From: Albidovulum marisflavi
GTDB lineage: Bacteria; Pseudomonadota; Alphaproteobacteria; Rhodobacterales; Rhodobacteraceae
Length of the DNA: 64,000 bases
Assembly (NCBI RefSeq): GCF_025751435.1
Contig: NZ_JAOWKY010000001.1
Location: 1,596,001-1,660,000, forward strand
Direction of reading: 5' to 3'
Both the position numbers and the translations under genes were made by a program. The notes beneath the pieces are model-generated. The model saw only the letters and a list, made by a program, of their open reading frames with translations. It had not been told where the DNA came from and ran no database searches. Of this stretch, positions 37,050 to 46,878 are shown piece after piece. Position 1 is the first letter of the stretch, and the number at the start of each line of letters is the position of its first letter.

Positions 37050-37937
37050 ATGGAGCGCAGCAACGGCATCGACGCTTTCGGGGCAGTCGCGCTTGGCGGA
37101 TTTGCCCTGTTCCTGGCGTTCAACCAGATCATCATCAAGATGGTCAACGCGGGGCTTCAGCCGGTGTTCTTCGCGGGGTTGCGATCGCTGATCGCCGTGG
37201 TGGCGCTTTGGGGCTGGATGCGCTGGCGTGGACGCCCGGCGCGGCTTTCGCGCGACATGGCGGGGCCCGGGGTCGCGGTGGGGCTCGTCTTCGGGTTCGA
37301 ATTCCTGTTCATGTTCCTTGCGCTTGACCTTACCACGGTGACGCGAACGGCCGTCCTTCTGTATTCGATGCCGGTCTGGATGGCGCTGGCCGCGCATTTC
37401 CTGCTGCCAGGCGAACGGTTGAACGGGATGCGCATCGTCGGTCTTGCCGCGGCCTTTTCCGGCGTTGCTCTTGCGCTCAGCGATCGCGTCCCCGGCGGAC
37501 AGTCAAGCTTGGCCGGTGACCTTTGCGCGGTCGTCGCGGCGATGTGCTGGGCCGCGATCGCGATCCTGGCGCGCGCCACGCGATTGGCGCGGCTGCGCCC
37601 GGACATGCAGTTGTTCTGGCAGGTGCTTGTGTCGGTGCCTCTGTTGCTTTTGGCCGCGCCGTTCTTCGGCCCCTTCATCCGGGATCTTCAACCCATTCAC
37701 CTGGCGGGGCTGCTCTATCAGGGCGTGGTCGTCGTAGCGGCGGGCTTCGCCTTCTGGCTTTGGCTTCTGTCCGTCTATCCGGCCTCGGGCGTGGCAAGCT
37801 TTGCTTTCCTGACCCCGGTCTTCGGCGTCGCGCTTGGCTGGCTGCTTTTGGACGAACCCGTCGGGCCGCGGCTGTTCGCGGCGCTGATCCTGGTCGCCGT
37901 GGGGATCGTCCTGATCAACCGTCCAAGGAAAGCGTGA
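37050..37937 (+). CDS. EamA/DMT-superfamily transporter
   Basis: A 295-residue, roughly ten-helix permease with two EamA repeats: FALFLAFNQIIIKMVNAGLQ, TRTAVLLYSMPVWMALAAHF and FAFLTPVFGVALGWLLLDEP. Substrate unknown. GAGGGGGG precedes ATG 37050. The last 23 bases overlap the 3' end of the convergent EEP-family gene. Third DMT gene within 8 kb. Confidence 0.85.
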   Translation: MERSNGIDAFGAVALGGFALFLAFNQIIIKMVNAGLQPVFFAGLRSLIAVVALWGWMRWRGRPARLSRDMAGPGVAVGLVFGFEFLFMFLALDLTTVTRTAVLLYSMPVWMALAAHFLLPGERLNGMRIVGLAAAFSGVALALSDRVPGGQSSLAGDLCAVVAAMCWAAIAILARATRLARLRPDMQLFWQVLVSVPLLLLAAPFFGPFIRDLQPIHLAGLLYQGVVVVAAGFAFWLWLLSVYPASGVASFAFLTPVFGVALGWLLLDEPVGPRLFAALILVAVGIVLINRPRKA

Positions 37938-38616
37938 CGTCGGCCCAGACCGGCAGGTGATCCGAGGCGATCCGAGCGAGCGTCGAGGCATGAACGCCCG
38001 CTTGTTTCAGATGCCAGCCCTCCGACAGCCCGATCCGGTCAAGTCGTCCGATCGGCCGCGCCGCGGGAAAGGACCGGCCGGGTGCGTGAACGCGGAAGTC
38101 ATCGGTCAAGGGGGTCATGCCGTAGCGCGACGACCATTCGTTGAAATCGCCCAGGATTGCCGTCGGCATGACCGCGCGGGCCGATACAGCGGCCCGGATC
38201 GCCGCCATCTGCATCAGCCTGTAGCGGCGCAGAAGCCCCAGATGGGCGCCGATGATGCGAAAGCGCAGGCCGTCGCAGGCCAGTTCGGCCATCAGTGCGC
38301 CACGCGGCTCAAGCCCAGGCAAGAGGATGCGGCGGATTTCCGTGACCTCGATGCCCTGCCTCAGCAGGATCGCCTGCCCATGCCAGCCCAGGCTTGGACT
38401 TTCCGGGGCGAAATCGGGAACATGGTAGCCGGTCTCATGCTCGACCAGGGGCAGGGGCAGGGCCGCCGGGCGGCTGCCCAGTCGTAGGTCGACCTCCTGA
38501 AGCGCGACGATGTCGGCGTCGACCTCGTTGATGACATCGATGATCCGATGCGGCTTGCGGCGGCGGTCCAGACCCACGCACTTGTGGACGTTGTAAGAGG
38601 CGAGACGCAGTTTCAT
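37915..38616 (-). CDS. endonuclease/exonuclease/phosphatase-family protein
   Basis: A 233-residue DNase-I-like (EEP) hydrolase. MKLRLASYNVHKCVG (metal-binding Asn), DIVALQEVDLRLG (Glu), GAHLGLL (His), ILGDFNEW (Asp/Asn) and the final SDHLPVWADV (Asp-His) make a complete active site. Substrate could be nucleic acid, phospholipid or a phosphoester. No signal peptide. Confidence 0.87.
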   Translation of the reverse strand: MKLRLASYNVHKCVGLDRRRKPHRIIDVINEVDADIVALQEVDLRLGSRPAALPLPLVEHETGYHVPDFAPESPSLGWHGQAILLRQGIEVTEIRRILLPGLEPRGALMAELACDGLRFRIIGAHLGLLRRYRLMQMAAIRAAVSARAVMPTAILGDFNEWSSRYGMTPLTDDFRVHAPGRSFPAARPIGRLDRIGLSEGWHLKQAGVHASTLARIASDHLPVWADVTLSLDG

Positions 38617-38681
38617 GGTCCCGGTGTAGCGCCCCCGGCGCGGGACTTGAAGCCGTACAAGGTCGCACCTTTCTTTCTTTG

Positions 38682-39326
38682 ATGTTGTACCGTCGCATCC
38701 TGCGTCAGCCGATACTGGTCCAGATGATCTGGGCGGTGCTGGTCGTAGCGTTCGTCCTGGCGCTGTTCCAGGGCCGCTGGTCGCTTGCCTTCGTGTCCGC
38801 CGCGACCTTTGGCCTGTCGATCCTTCCCGTCGTCGCTTCGCGCCGGTTCGGGATACGCCTGCCGGTCCGTTTCTTCGCCTGGATCGTGCTTTTCATCTTC
38901 GGCACGATCTTCCTGGGCGAGGCGTTTGATTTCTACCATCGCTACTGGTGGTGGGACGTGATCCTGCACGGCGGCTCGGCAGTGGGCTTCGGGCTGGCCG
39001 GGTTCCTGTTCGTCTTCATGCTTTTCAAGGGCGACCGCTATGCCGCGCCGGCCTGGGCCGTCGCCTTCATCAGCTTCTGCTTTGCCCTGTCCATTGGCAC
39101 GCTGTGGGAAATCTTCGAGTTCGCGATGGACCAACTCTTCGGTTTCAACATGCAAAAGTCTGGCCTGCTCGACACCATGGGGGATCTGATCGTGGACACG
39201 ATCGGGGCCAGCATCGGCGCGATCGCGGGCCTCGCCTACCTGAAAGGGCAAGAGCTTGGCGGACTGACCGCGGCGCTTAGGGAATTCATTGCCGCCAACC
39301 GCCGCCTGTTTCGCAAGCGGCGGTAG
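38682..39326 (+). CDS. DUF2238/YjdF-like membrane protein
   Basis: A 214-residue polytopic membrane protein with about five to six helices. Conserved polar patches inside hydrophobic segments, GEAFDFYHRYWWWDVILHGG, GTLWEIFEFAMDQLFG and DTMGDLIVDTIGA, match the DUF2238-like family. Function unknown. ATG 38682 chosen over TTG one codon upstream. Convergent with selO. Confidence 0.7.
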   Translation: MLYRRILRQPILVQMIWAVLVVAFVLALFQGRWSLAFVSAATFGLSILPVVASRRFGIRLPVRFFAWIVLFIFGTIFLGEAFDFYHRYWWWDVILHGGSAVGFGLAGFLFVFMLFKGDRYAAPAWAVAFISFCFALSIGTLWEIFEFAMDQLFGFNMQKSGLLDTMGDLIVDTIGASIGAIAGLAYLKGQELGGLTAALREFIAANRRLFRKRR

Positions 39327-39332
39327 GACGGA

Positions 39333-40763
39333 TCAGGTTCCGCAGAACGTGCGGCGGACCTCTTCTTCGGGCAGGGGCGCAAGCGCATAGGCCGCGTCTT
39401 CTTCCCGGTCCTCGAAGGGGCGCGCAAGCACGGCGTTCAGCCGGTGGAACGGGGCATGGTCGCCCGACGTTGCGGCACGGATCGCTTCCTCAACACGGTG
39501 GTTGCGGGGAATGTAGGCGGGGTTCGCGGCCTGCATGACCGCTTGGGGATCGTGCTCATCGGCGATGCGCGTGCGCCAGACCTGTTCCCATTCCGCGAAA
39601 AGCGTGGTGTCGGCGAACTCGGCCACGGCCAGGCCAGTGCCCAGTCCGCGGAAAACCCTTGTGAAGTCGGCGCCCTGTTCCGCCATGATATCAAGTAGCC
39701 CCGCAATCAGGGCATAGTCACCATCCGCCGCGGTGGTGATCCCGATCTTCGCGCGGAACAGGCGGAGCCATTCGTCTTCGTAGATCGCGGGAAAGCGGTT
39801 GATGCTGTCGCTCGCGGCCTCGACCGCGGTGGCTTCTTCGCCCATCAATGGCAGCAGGCAGGATGCGAACTGCGCCAGGTTCCAGACCGCGATCCGCGGC
39901 TGGTTGCCATAGGCGTAGCGTCCGAACTGATCGATCGACGAAAAGACCTTGCGCGGGTGGTAGGCATCCATGAAGGCACAGGGGCCGTAGTCGATGGTCT
40001 CTCCGGATACGGCCATGTTGTCGGTGTTCATCACCCCGTGGATGAACCCCAGGCTCATCCACCGCGCGATCAGCCGCGCCTGACGCGCGGTCACTTCATC
40101 CAGCAGCCCAAGCGGCCCCTCCACATCCGGATAATGGCGCTGGATGACGTGGCGGGTCAGGATGTCCAAAGCCTCGGCGTCTTCGCGCGCCGCGAAATAC
40201 TGAAACGTGCCGACCCGGATATGGCTGGCGGCCACACGCGTCAGAACCGCCCCGGGAAGGGCGGAGTCGCGCAAGACCGGCTCGCCCGTCGTCACCGCGG
40301 CCAGGGCCCGCGTGGTCGGCACGCCGAGCGCGGCCATGGCCTCGGACAGGATGTATTCCCGGATCACCGGGCCGATCCAGGCACGCCCGTCTCCGCTGCG
40401 CGAAAACGGCGTCCGTCCCGCGCCTTTCAGCTGAATGTCGAAGCGGCGCCCGTCCGGCGCCACAACCTCGCCCAGAAGGATCGCGCGCCCGTCGCCAAGC
40501 TGCGGCACCCATCCGCCGAACTGGTGTCCGGCGTAGGCCTGCGCCAGCGGTTGCGCGCCCCCAGGCACGGTGTTGCCGGCAAGGGCCGCGATCGCCTCGG
40601 GGGTGCGCAGCGCGTCTGGATCCAGCCCCAGGTCGCGCGCCAGCGCATCGTTGACCGCGATCAGGCCAGGATCGGCCACGGGAACGGGGTTCTGCCGCAC
40701 ATGGAAGCGGTCCGGCAGCCGCGCATAGGAATTGTCGAAGGGCAGGGCTAAGGTCATGTTCAT
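39333..40763 (-). CDS. selO: protein adenylyltransferase SelO
   Basis: Pseudokinase-fold enzyme that transfers AMP to protein Ser/Thr/Tyr residues, linked to redox stress. The 476-residue protein has the UPF0061 landmarks [55 protein letters not shown] and [17 protein letters not shown], and a Cys near the C-terminus (RRTFCGT) where eukaryotic SelO has selenocysteine. Three bases downstream of the GNAT gene stop. Confidence 0.93.
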   Translation of the reverse strand: MNMTLALPFDNSYARLPDRFHVRQNPVPVADPGLIAVNDALARDLGLDPDALRTPEAIAALAGNTVPGGAQPLAQAYAGHQFGGWVPQLGDGRAILLGEVVAPDGRRFDIQLKGAGRTPFSRSGDGRAWIGPVIREYILSEAMAALGVPTTRALAAVTTGEPVLRDSALPGAVLTRVAASHIRVGTFQYFAAREDAEALDILTRHVIQRHYPDVEGPLGLLDEVTARQARLIARWMSLGFIHGVMNTDNMAVSGETIDYGPCAFMDAYHPRKVFSSIDQFGRYAYGNQPRIAVWNLAQFASCLLPLMGEEATAVEAASDSINRFPAIYEDEWLRLFRAKIGITTAADGDYALIAGLLDIMAEQGADFTRVFRGLGTGLAVAEFADTTLFAEWEQVWRTRIADEHDPQAVMQAANPAYIPRNHRVEEAIRAATSGDHAPFHRLNAVLARPFEDREEDAAYALAPLPEEEVRRTFCGT

Positions 40764-40766
40764 AAT

Positions 40767-41216
40767 CTAGAGCTGTCTGGTCATGAGAAAATAGCGATCC
40801 CGCGCCTGAAAGCCCTCACGCTCGTAAAATCTCTGTGCGTCACGGTTGTCTCGCGCCACTTCCAGGTGCAGGGCGACAACGCCGCGCACCTTCAGTTCCG
40901 CGCTCAGGTGGGCAAGCGCCGCGCGGCCAACACCCTGCCCGCGCGCCTCTGGCAGAACGAAAAGTTCGTCGACGAACGCATCTGGCCCGCCAAGTTCGAT
41001 CGACCAGCCAAGCCCCATCGCGATGTAGCCCACCGGCGCCGCGCGCGGTCCGATCAGCCACACCGCACCAAGTTTCGTGCCGTCCAGAAGCGGAACCAGC
41101 GCCGCACGGCGAAACGCCTCTGACGTCTCGATCCCCTCGAAGTCTTGATAGGCCGCGACCAGAGGCAAAAGCCGATCCAGATCCTCTGGCGCGGCGAGCG
41201 TCAGCAAAACGGTCAA
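40767..41216 (-). CDS. GNAT-family N-acetyltransferase
   Basis: A 149-residue acetyl-CoA-dependent acyltransferase with the pyrophosphate-binding motif EARGQGVGRAAL and RDNRDAQRFYEREGF near the C-terminus. Substrate unknown. A TTG start at 41216 overlaps the stop of the nucleoside hydrolase gene (TTGA), and selO follows 3 bp on, so the three form an operon. Confidence 0.82.
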   Translation of the reverse strand: MTVLLTLAAPEDLDRLLPLVAAYQDFEGIETSEAFRRAALVPLLDGTKLGAVWLIGPRAAPVGYIAMGLGWSIELGGPDAFVDELFVLPEARGQGVGRAALAHLSAELKVRGVVALHLEVARDNRDAQRFYEREGFQARDRYFLMTRQL

Positions 41217-42148
41217 AGCCGCGCCAACCGTTCGGTCAGGATTTCAAAAAACCCGTCCCGGTCGATGCCGCCCAGGAACATCGCGTTGGGTTCCCGTCCC
41301 GTCACGCGCCACCAGTCCGCCACCGTCATGCCCACGGTGAATTCACCCTTGGTCTCGATCATCACGTTGACGTGGCGGCCCGTGAACAGTTCGGGCTTGA
41401 GCAGATAGCCGATGACACAGGCGTCATGCAGCGGCGCGCCCTGGCTGCCGTACTTCGCCATGTCGAAGCGTTCGAAGAAATCGGTCAGACCCGCCACGGC
41501 ATTGCCGACGCTCGTGCCCATCGCGCGCAGCCGTTCGACCCACGCCCGCGATGTCAGCGCCTTGTGCGTGACGTCCAGCGGAACAACCACGATCGGTACG
41601 CCTGCCGAAAACACGATGTCCGCGGCCTCCGGATCGACATAGATGTTGAATTCGGCAGCGGGCGTGACGTTGCCCACCTCGAAATAGGCCCCGCCCATCA
41701 GGACGATCTCTGCCACGCGGTTCACAATGTCGGGGGCGCGTTCAAAAGCCGTCGCTATGTTTGTCAGGGGGCCCAGCGGGCAGAGCGTCACCGTTCCCGG
41801 CGCTTCGCGCCGCAACGTGTCGATCAGGAAGTCGACGGCATGGTCGGGCTGCAGGGGCATTCCCGGCTCGAAAAGCTCGATCCCGTCAAGGCCGGACTTG
41901 CCGTGCACATATTCGGCCGTGACAAGCTTTCGCACCATGGGCCGGTCGCAGCCCGCGTAGACACGCACCTCAGGTCTGCCCGCGATCTCGCACACGATGC
42001 GGGCGTTTCGCGCCGTAAGGTCCAGCGGAACATTGCCCGCGACTGCCGTTATGCCCAGAACATCAAGCTCTGGCGAGGCCAGCGCCAGCAGGATCGCAAC
42101 CGCGTCGTCCTGCCCAGGATCGGTGTCGATGATGATCTTGCGCGCCAT
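41213..42148 (-). CDS. inosine-uridine-type nucleoside hydrolase
   Basis: Splits the N-glycosidic bond of ribonucleosides for base salvage. The 311-residue protein has the calcium-binding signature DTDPGQDDA (8-16), GPLTNIATAF, LMGGAYFEVGNVTP, FNIYVDPEAADIV and the C-terminal HDACVIGYLL aspartate. Start ATG 42148. Nucleoside preference cannot be told. Confidence 0.9.
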   Translation of the reverse strand: MARKIIIDTDPGQDDAVAILLALASPELDVLGITAVAGNVPLDLTARNARIVCEIAGRPEVRVYAGCDRPMVRKLVTAEYVHGKSGLDGIELFEPGMPLQPDHAVDFLIDTLRREAPGTVTLCPLGPLTNIATAFERAPDIVNRVAEIVLMGGAYFEVGNVTPAAEFNIYVDPEAADIVFSAGVPIVVVPLDVTHKALTSRAWVERLRAMGTSVGNAVAGLTDFFERFDMAKYGSQGAPLHDACVIGYLLKPELFTGRHVNVMIETKGEFTVGMTVADWWRVTGREPNAMFLGGIDRDGFFEILTERLARL

Positions 42149-42213
42149 GTCCAGCCCTCCGAGGCGCCGAATTTGGCCCGGTGGCGCCGGCTTGTCCAGC
42201 GCCAAAGGAAAGA

Positions 42214-42234
42214 CCCCGGCAGGTTCTGCCGGGG
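42214..42234 (-). terminator. rho-independent terminator after the Fe-binding protein gene
   Basis: CCCCGGCAG (42214-42222) and CTGCCGGGG (42226-42234) form a perfect 9-bp stem with a 3-nt loop. On the minus strand it is followed by TCTTTCCTTT, a moderate U-tract, 28 bp after the stop of the iron-binding protein gene. Confidence 0.75.
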
Positions 42235-42262
42235 CCTCATCTTGACAGCCGGGAAGGGAGAC

Positions 42263-43267
42263 TCAGCCGTCGAAGTTCACTTCTTCCATGATCCGAAGCG
42301 CTGCCGGCCTAAGCTTGGCAAGTTCTGCCAGGTTCACGCTGTCTGGCGTGAAGTCGCCCCAGCTCTGGACCAGTTCCGACTTTGCGACACCCGGCTTGAC
42401 CGGGAATTCGTGGTTGAGTTCGGCGTAGATCGCTTGGGCTTCGTCGGACGCAAGGAATTCCATCAGCTTCAGCGCGTCGTCGCGGTTCGGCGCGGCCTTG
42501 GTCATCGCCACGCCGGAAACGTTCACGTGGGTGCCGCCGTCCTTGAAGACCGGGTAGACGATACGAACGCTGTCGGCCCATTCCTTCTGTTCGGGATCGG
42601 CCAGCATCGCACCCATGTAGTAGGTGTTGCCAAGCGAGATATCGCATTCGCCCGCCCAGATCGACTTGACCTGGCTGCGGTCGTTGCCCTCGGGCTTGTG
42701 AGCCAGGTTGGCGCGCAGCCCCGTGGCCCATTCCTTCGCGGCCTCTTCGCCGTCATGCGCGATCACGCCGGCCATCAGGCCAAGGTTGTAGTCATGTGTG
42801 CCGGGACGGGTACAGATACGGCCCTGCCATTTCGGATCGGCCAGATCTTCGTAGGTCGTGACCTCGCCATCGGCCACCCTGTCCTTCGACGCGTACACGA
42901 CCCGCGCGCGCGTCGTCAGGCCGAACCACTGGTTGCCGGGATCGCGGAACTCGGCGGGGATGCTGGCGGTCAGCACCTCGGACTCGACGGGCTGCGTCAC
43001 GCCGGCGTCGACGATCTGTGCGAGCCGCGCGATGTCCACGGTCATCACCAGGTCGGCGGGGCTGCGACTGCCCTCGGACACCAGGCGCTCCACCATGCCC
43101 TTGTCGACGAAGGCCACGTTGACGTCGATGCCGGTTTCCTTGGTGAAGGCGTCGAACAGCGGCTGAACAAGCTCGGGCTGGCGATGGGAATAGACGTTCA
43201 CTTCTTGCGCCAGTGCGGGCAGGGCGATCGCCATGAGCGGCAGCGACAGCATCAGCTGGGTTTTCAT
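42263..43267 (-). CDS. Fe(III) ABC transporter periplasmic binding protein
   Basis: A 334-residue periplasmic protein of the FbpA/AfuA class. Signal peptide 1-20 (cut after PALA), then VNVYSHRQPELVQPLFDAF and the iron-coordinating tyrosine pair in GNTYYMGAM (Tyr216-217). No permease or ATPase gene is next to it: the upstream neighbour is ccmF on the other strand and the downstream gene is a nucleoside hydrolase after a terminator. The transporter partners must be elsewhere. Confidence 0.9.
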   Translation of the reverse strand: MKTQLMLSLPLMAIALPALAQEVNVYSHRQPELVQPLFDAFTKETGIDVNVAFVDKGMVERLVSEGSRSPADLVMTVDIARLAQIVDAGVTQPVESEVLTASIPAEFRDPGNQWFGLTTRARVVYASKDRVADGEVTTYEDLADPKWQGRICTRPGTHDYNLGLMAGVIAHDGEEAAKEWATGLRANLAHKPEGNDRSQVKSIWAGECDISLGNTYYMGAMLADPEQKEWADSVRIVYPVFKDGGTHVNVSGVAMTKAAPNRDDALKLMEFLASDEAQAIYAELNHEFPVKPGVAKSELVQSWGDFTPDSVNLAELAKLRPAALRIMEEVNFDG

Positions 43268-43454
43268 ATCCTGAGTCCTTTTGTCGGATAGCATGCTGCT
43301 CTGTTGTATCATCGTGCGCGCCCCGTCAATACCTGAGTGAAAAAATCGGATAACAATATCGAATACCGATCACGGAGGGCGGCGGCCGGATATCCCGCGA
43401 CATGCGCGCGCAGCCCATTGGCCCTGCCGCGCCGACACATTATGCTGCGTCTCC

Positions 43455-45419
43455 ATGATAGCAGAGCTTGGCCACTTCACCCTCATCCTGGCCTTGGGCG
43501 TCGCCCTTGTGCAGGCCGTCATTCCACTGATCGGCGCCTGGAAGGGCTGGCCGGGCTGGATCGCCGTAGCGGTGCCGGCGGCCAAGATGCAGGTTGTCCT
43601 GATCGCGGCAGCCTTCGCGGCATTGACGTTCGGCTTCGTCACCTCGGACTTCTCCCTGCGCGTGGTCGTCGAAAACTCCCACACGCTGAAACCCATGCTC
43701 TACAAGGTCGCGGGCGTTTGGGGGAACCACGAAGGATCGATGCTGCTCTGGGTGCTGATCCTGGCCCTGTTCGGCGCAGCGGCAGCCGTTTTCGGCGACG
43801 GCTTGCCACCCAGGCTTCTGGCGCGGGTTCTGTCGGTCCAGGCGATGATCGGCGTGGCCTTCCTGGCCTTCATCGTGCTGACGTCGAATCCATTCGACCG
43901 CGTTGCCTTTCCGCCCTTCGACGGGCGCGATCTGAACCCGCTGCTGCAGGATCCCGGCCTGGCCTTCCACCCGCCGTTTCTCTACCTCGGGTACGTCGGC
44001 CTTTCGATGGCGTTTTCCTTTGCGGTCGCAGCGCTGATCGAAGGGCGTGTCGATGCCGCGTGGGCGCGCTGGGTGCGGCCCTGGACGCTTGCCGCCTGGA
44101 TGTTCCTGACGATCGGCATCGCGCTGGGGTCCTGGTGGGCCTACTACGAACTGGGCTGGGGCGGCTTCTGGTTCTGGGATCCGGTCGAAAATGCCAGCTT
44201 CATGCCCTGGCTGCTGGCGGCGGCGCTGCTTCATTCCGCCGTCGTCGTGGAAAAGCGCGAGTCGCTGAAAAGCTGGACCATCCTGCTTGCGATCCTTGCT
44301 TTCGGCTTCTCGCTGATCGGCACGTTCATCGTGCGCTCGGGCGTCATTACAAGCGTGCACGCCTTCGCAAACGATCCGGAGCGGGGCGTGTTCATCCTGG
44401 CGATCCTTGCGGTCTTCATCGGCGGCGCGCTTACGCTTTATGCGGCGCGCGCAGGATCGCTTGAGGCGCGCGGCGTCTTCGGGCTGGTCAGCCGCGAATC
44501 GGCGCTGGTCATCAATAATGTCCTGCTGGCGGTCTCTGCCTTCGTTGTCTTCATCGGCACAGTCTGGCCGCTCTTTGCCGAGATGTTCTTTGATCGCAAG
44601 CTGTCTGTCGGGCCGCCCTTCTTCGAAAAGGCGTTCACGCCGTTCATGGTTCTGATTGCGATCCTCCTGCCCATCGGGGCGATGCTGCCGTGGAAGCGGG
44701 GATCCCTGGCAAAGACGCTGCGGCCGCTGTCGGGGGCGCTTGTCCTTGCCTTTGCACTTGGCGCATTGGCTTTCGCCCTGCAGACGGGCCGGTCCGCTCT
44801 GGCGCCGGTCGGCATCGCGTTGGGCACGTGGCTGGTCGCGGGCGCGGCCTCGGAGCTGTGGCACCGCTCCGGCCGCCGCCTTGCCCGACTCAAGCGGCTG
44901 CCGCGCGCCGACTGGGGCAAGGCCGCGTCCCATTCCGGCCTTGGCATCGTCTTCATCGGGGTTTCGACGCTCATGGCGTGGAATGTCGAGGATATCCGCG
45001 TTGCCAAGGTGGGCGAAACCTTCTCACTGGGTGACTACGACGTGACCCTTGCCGCCGTGGAAAAGAAGCAGGGCCCAAACTACATGACCACAATGGCGAC
45101 GATGGAGGTCGACCTTCACGGCGAACATATCGCCACGCTTTATCCGGAAAAGCGGTTCTACCCCGTCGCCAACATGCCGACGACCGAGGCCGCAATCGAC
45201 AACGGCTTCCTGCGCGACGTCTATCTCGTGATCGGAGATGAGCAGAAGGACGGTGGCTGGGCAGTGCGCACCTACGTCAAACCCTTTGCCAATTGGATCT
45301 GGGCCGGGTCGATCCTGATGGCGATCGGCGGCCTGCTCAGCCTGTCCGACCGCCGTTACAGGGTGGCGGCCGGGGCAAGACGCAGCAACGCCGCGGCGTC
45401 CCCGGCACCGGCGGAGTAG
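43455..45419 (+). CDS. ccmF: cytochrome c maturation haem lyase subunit CcmF
   Basis: Integral membrane subunit that transfers haem from CcmE to apocytochrome c. The 654-residue protein has about 14-15 membrane helices and the tryptophan-rich haem-binding WWD motif WGGFWFWDPVENASFMPWL (about 235-252), preceded by the KPMLYKVAGVWGNHEGSM and PPFLYLGYVG loops. ccmH follows after 5 bp. Confidence 0.96.
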   Translation: MIAELGHFTLILALGVALVQAVIPLIGAWKGWPGWIAVAVPAAKMQVVLIAAAFAALTFGFVTSDFSLRVVVENSHTLKPMLYKVAGVWGNHEGSMLLWVLILALFGAAAAVFGDGLPPRLLARVLSVQAMIGVAFLAFIVLTSNPFDRVAFPPFDGRDLNPLLQDPGLAFHPPFLYLGYVGLSMAFSFAVAALIEGRVDAAWARWVRPWTLAAWMFLTIGIALGSWWAYYELGWGGFWFWDPVENASFMPWLLAAALLHSAVVVEKRESLKSWTILLAILAFGFSLIGTFIVRSGVITSVHAFANDPERGVFILAILAVFIGGALTLYAARAGSLEARGVFGLVSRESALVINNVLLAVSAFVVFIGTVWPLFAEMFFDRKLSVGPPFFEKAFTPFMVLIAILLPIGAMLPWKRGSLAKTLRPLSGALVLAFALGALAFALQTGRSALAPVGIALGTWLVAGAASELWHRSGRRLARLKRLPRADWGKAASHSGLGIVFIGVSTLMAWNVEDIRVAKVGETFSLGDYDVTLAAVEKKQGPNYMTTMATMEVDLHGEHIATLYPEKRFYPVANMPTTEAAIDNGFLRDVYLVIGDEQKDGGWAVRTYVKPFANWIWAGSILMAIGGLLSLSDRRYRVAAGARRSNAAASPAPAE

Positions 45420-45424
45420 GTCGC

Positions 45425-45877
45425 ATGAAGCGAATCCTGCTGATCCTTTTCCTTGCCGCGGCGCCGGCGCTTGCCGTGCAGCCGGACGAAATCCTGTCCG
45501 ACCCCGCGCTCGAGGCGCGCGCGCGCGACATCTCCGCCGTGCTGCGCTGCCCGGTCTGCCAAGGTGAGACGATCGACGACTCCAACGCCCCTGTCGCGCG
45601 CGACCTTCGCCTTGTCGTGCGCGAACGGCTGGTTGCGGGCGACAGCGATGACGAGGTTATCGACTATGTCGTCGACCGGTTCGGAGAGTTCGTGCTGTTC
45701 GAACCCGAGGCAAGGGGCGCCAACATCATTCTGTGGTTCGCCGGCCCGGCGATGCTGCTGATCGCGATGGGCGGCGCGGCGATATACCTGCGCCGGCGCG
45801 GCAGCGCAGCCGAACCCGCGCCAGCCCCACTCAACGACGACGAAGCGCGGCGCCTTCGGGAAATCCTGAAGGAGTGA
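45425..45877 (+). CDS. ccmH: cytochrome c maturation thioredoxin-like CcmH
   Basis: A 150-residue CcmH/CycL protein that reduces the apocytochrome c haem-binding thiols. Signal peptide about 1-17 (PALA), redox CxxC in RCPVCQG (Cys42, Cys45), DLRLVVRERLVAGDSDDEVID and a C-terminal membrane helix (about 103-123). It forms an operon with ccmF. Confidence 0.95.
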   Translation: MKRILLILFLAAAPALAVQPDEILSDPALEARARDISAVLRCPVCQGETIDDSNAPVARDLRLVVRERLVAGDSDDEVIDYVVDRFGEFVLFEPEARGANIILWFAGPAMLLIAMGGAAIYLRRRGSAAEPAPAPLNDDEARRLREILKE

Positions 45878-45946
45878 CGCACCGTTCCCCTTCCCCTTCC
45901 TGCCGCTGCCGCTAATCTGTCGCCGGCAAGAAGGGGAGAGCCGGCG

Positions 45947-46723
45947 ATGGCCTATCAGACGATCACGACCGAAGCGAACGAGGGACTGACCGTCATCACG
46001 CTCAGCCGACCCGATGTGATGAACGCGCTCAATACCCAGATGCGCGCCGAGATCACCGATGCCCTGCGCAGCGCGGCGCAAGCGGCGCGCTGCGTGGTGC
46101 TGACAGGGTCGGGGCGTGCCTTCTGCGCGGGACAGGACCTGGGCGACCGGGCGCAGATCGCCGAAATCGATCTGGAGCGCACGCTCAGGGATGAATACGA
46201 ACCCATGCTGCGTGCGGTCTATGACTGCCCGGTGCCAGTCATCGCCGCCGTAAATGGCGCGGCTGCCGGCGCCGGGGCGAACCTTGCACTTGCAGCCGAT
46301 GTTGTCATCGCCGCCGAAAGCGCGTTTTTCAGCCAGGCATTCACCCGGATCGGGCTTTTGCCAGACGCGGGCGGCACCTGGTGGCTGCCGCGCCAGATGG
46401 GCTTTGCCAAGGCGATGGGGGCGGCGCTGTTCGCCGACCGCATACCCGCCCGCCAGGCGGCGGACTGGGGCATGATCTGGGAATGCGTGCCGGATGCCGA
46501 CTTCGCCGCGCATTGGCGCGCCAGGGCCGATCATCTGGCCAAGGGACCGACCGTCGCCTACCGCAACGTCAAAACCGCGCTCAGGGGGGCTTGGGACCGC
46601 AATCTTGACGGTCAGCTTTCGCTCGAGGCCAAGTTGCAGGGCGAATGCGGCATGACCAACGATTTCAAGGAAGGCGTCATCGCTTTCCTTGAAAAACGCC
46701 CCGCGCATTTCGAAGGCCGCTGA
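45947..46723 (+). CDS. enoyl-CoA hydratase/isomerase, PaaG-like
   Basis: A 258-residue crotonase-fold enzyme. AFCAGQDLGDR and FTRIGLLPDAGGTWWLPRQMG match the PaaG (ring-epoxide isomerase of phenylacetate degradation) subgroup more than FadB-type hydratases; the oxyanion loop AAGAGANLALAADVV is present. No other paa gene is nearby, so the pathway is open. A GGGGAG precedes the ATG. Confidence 0.85.
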   Translation: MAYQTITTEANEGLTVITLSRPDVMNALNTQMRAEITDALRSAAQAARCVVLTGSGRAFCAGQDLGDRAQIAEIDLERTLRDEYEPMLRAVYDCPVPVIAAVNGAAAGAGANLALAADVVIAAESAFFSQAFTRIGLLPDAGGTWWLPRQMGFAKAMGAALFADRIPARQAADWGMIWECVPDADFAAHWRARADHLAKGPTVAYRNVKTALRGAWDRNLDGQLSLEAKLQGECGMTNDFKEGVIAFLEKRPAHFEGR

Positions 46724-46878
46724 CCCGCCAAGGGGCGCTTTTCCGCAACCCGGCCATGTCCCCGCTTGACCAAGCCCCTTTCCCGCCCGAAGGTTGAACC
46801 AGAGGGCGCATGGCCCCTTGGCACGGGGGGCCGGCGTTGCGCCGCACCCTCTTCAATGTGCCGAACGGGGAGGTTTTC

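Noticed and set aside
40835-43291. 818-codon plus-strand open frame
   Set aside because: It lies antisense to GNAT, nucleoside hydrolase and the Fe-binding protein genes, all with clear family motifs. Arg/His-rich translation is typical of shadow frames in GC-rich DNA.
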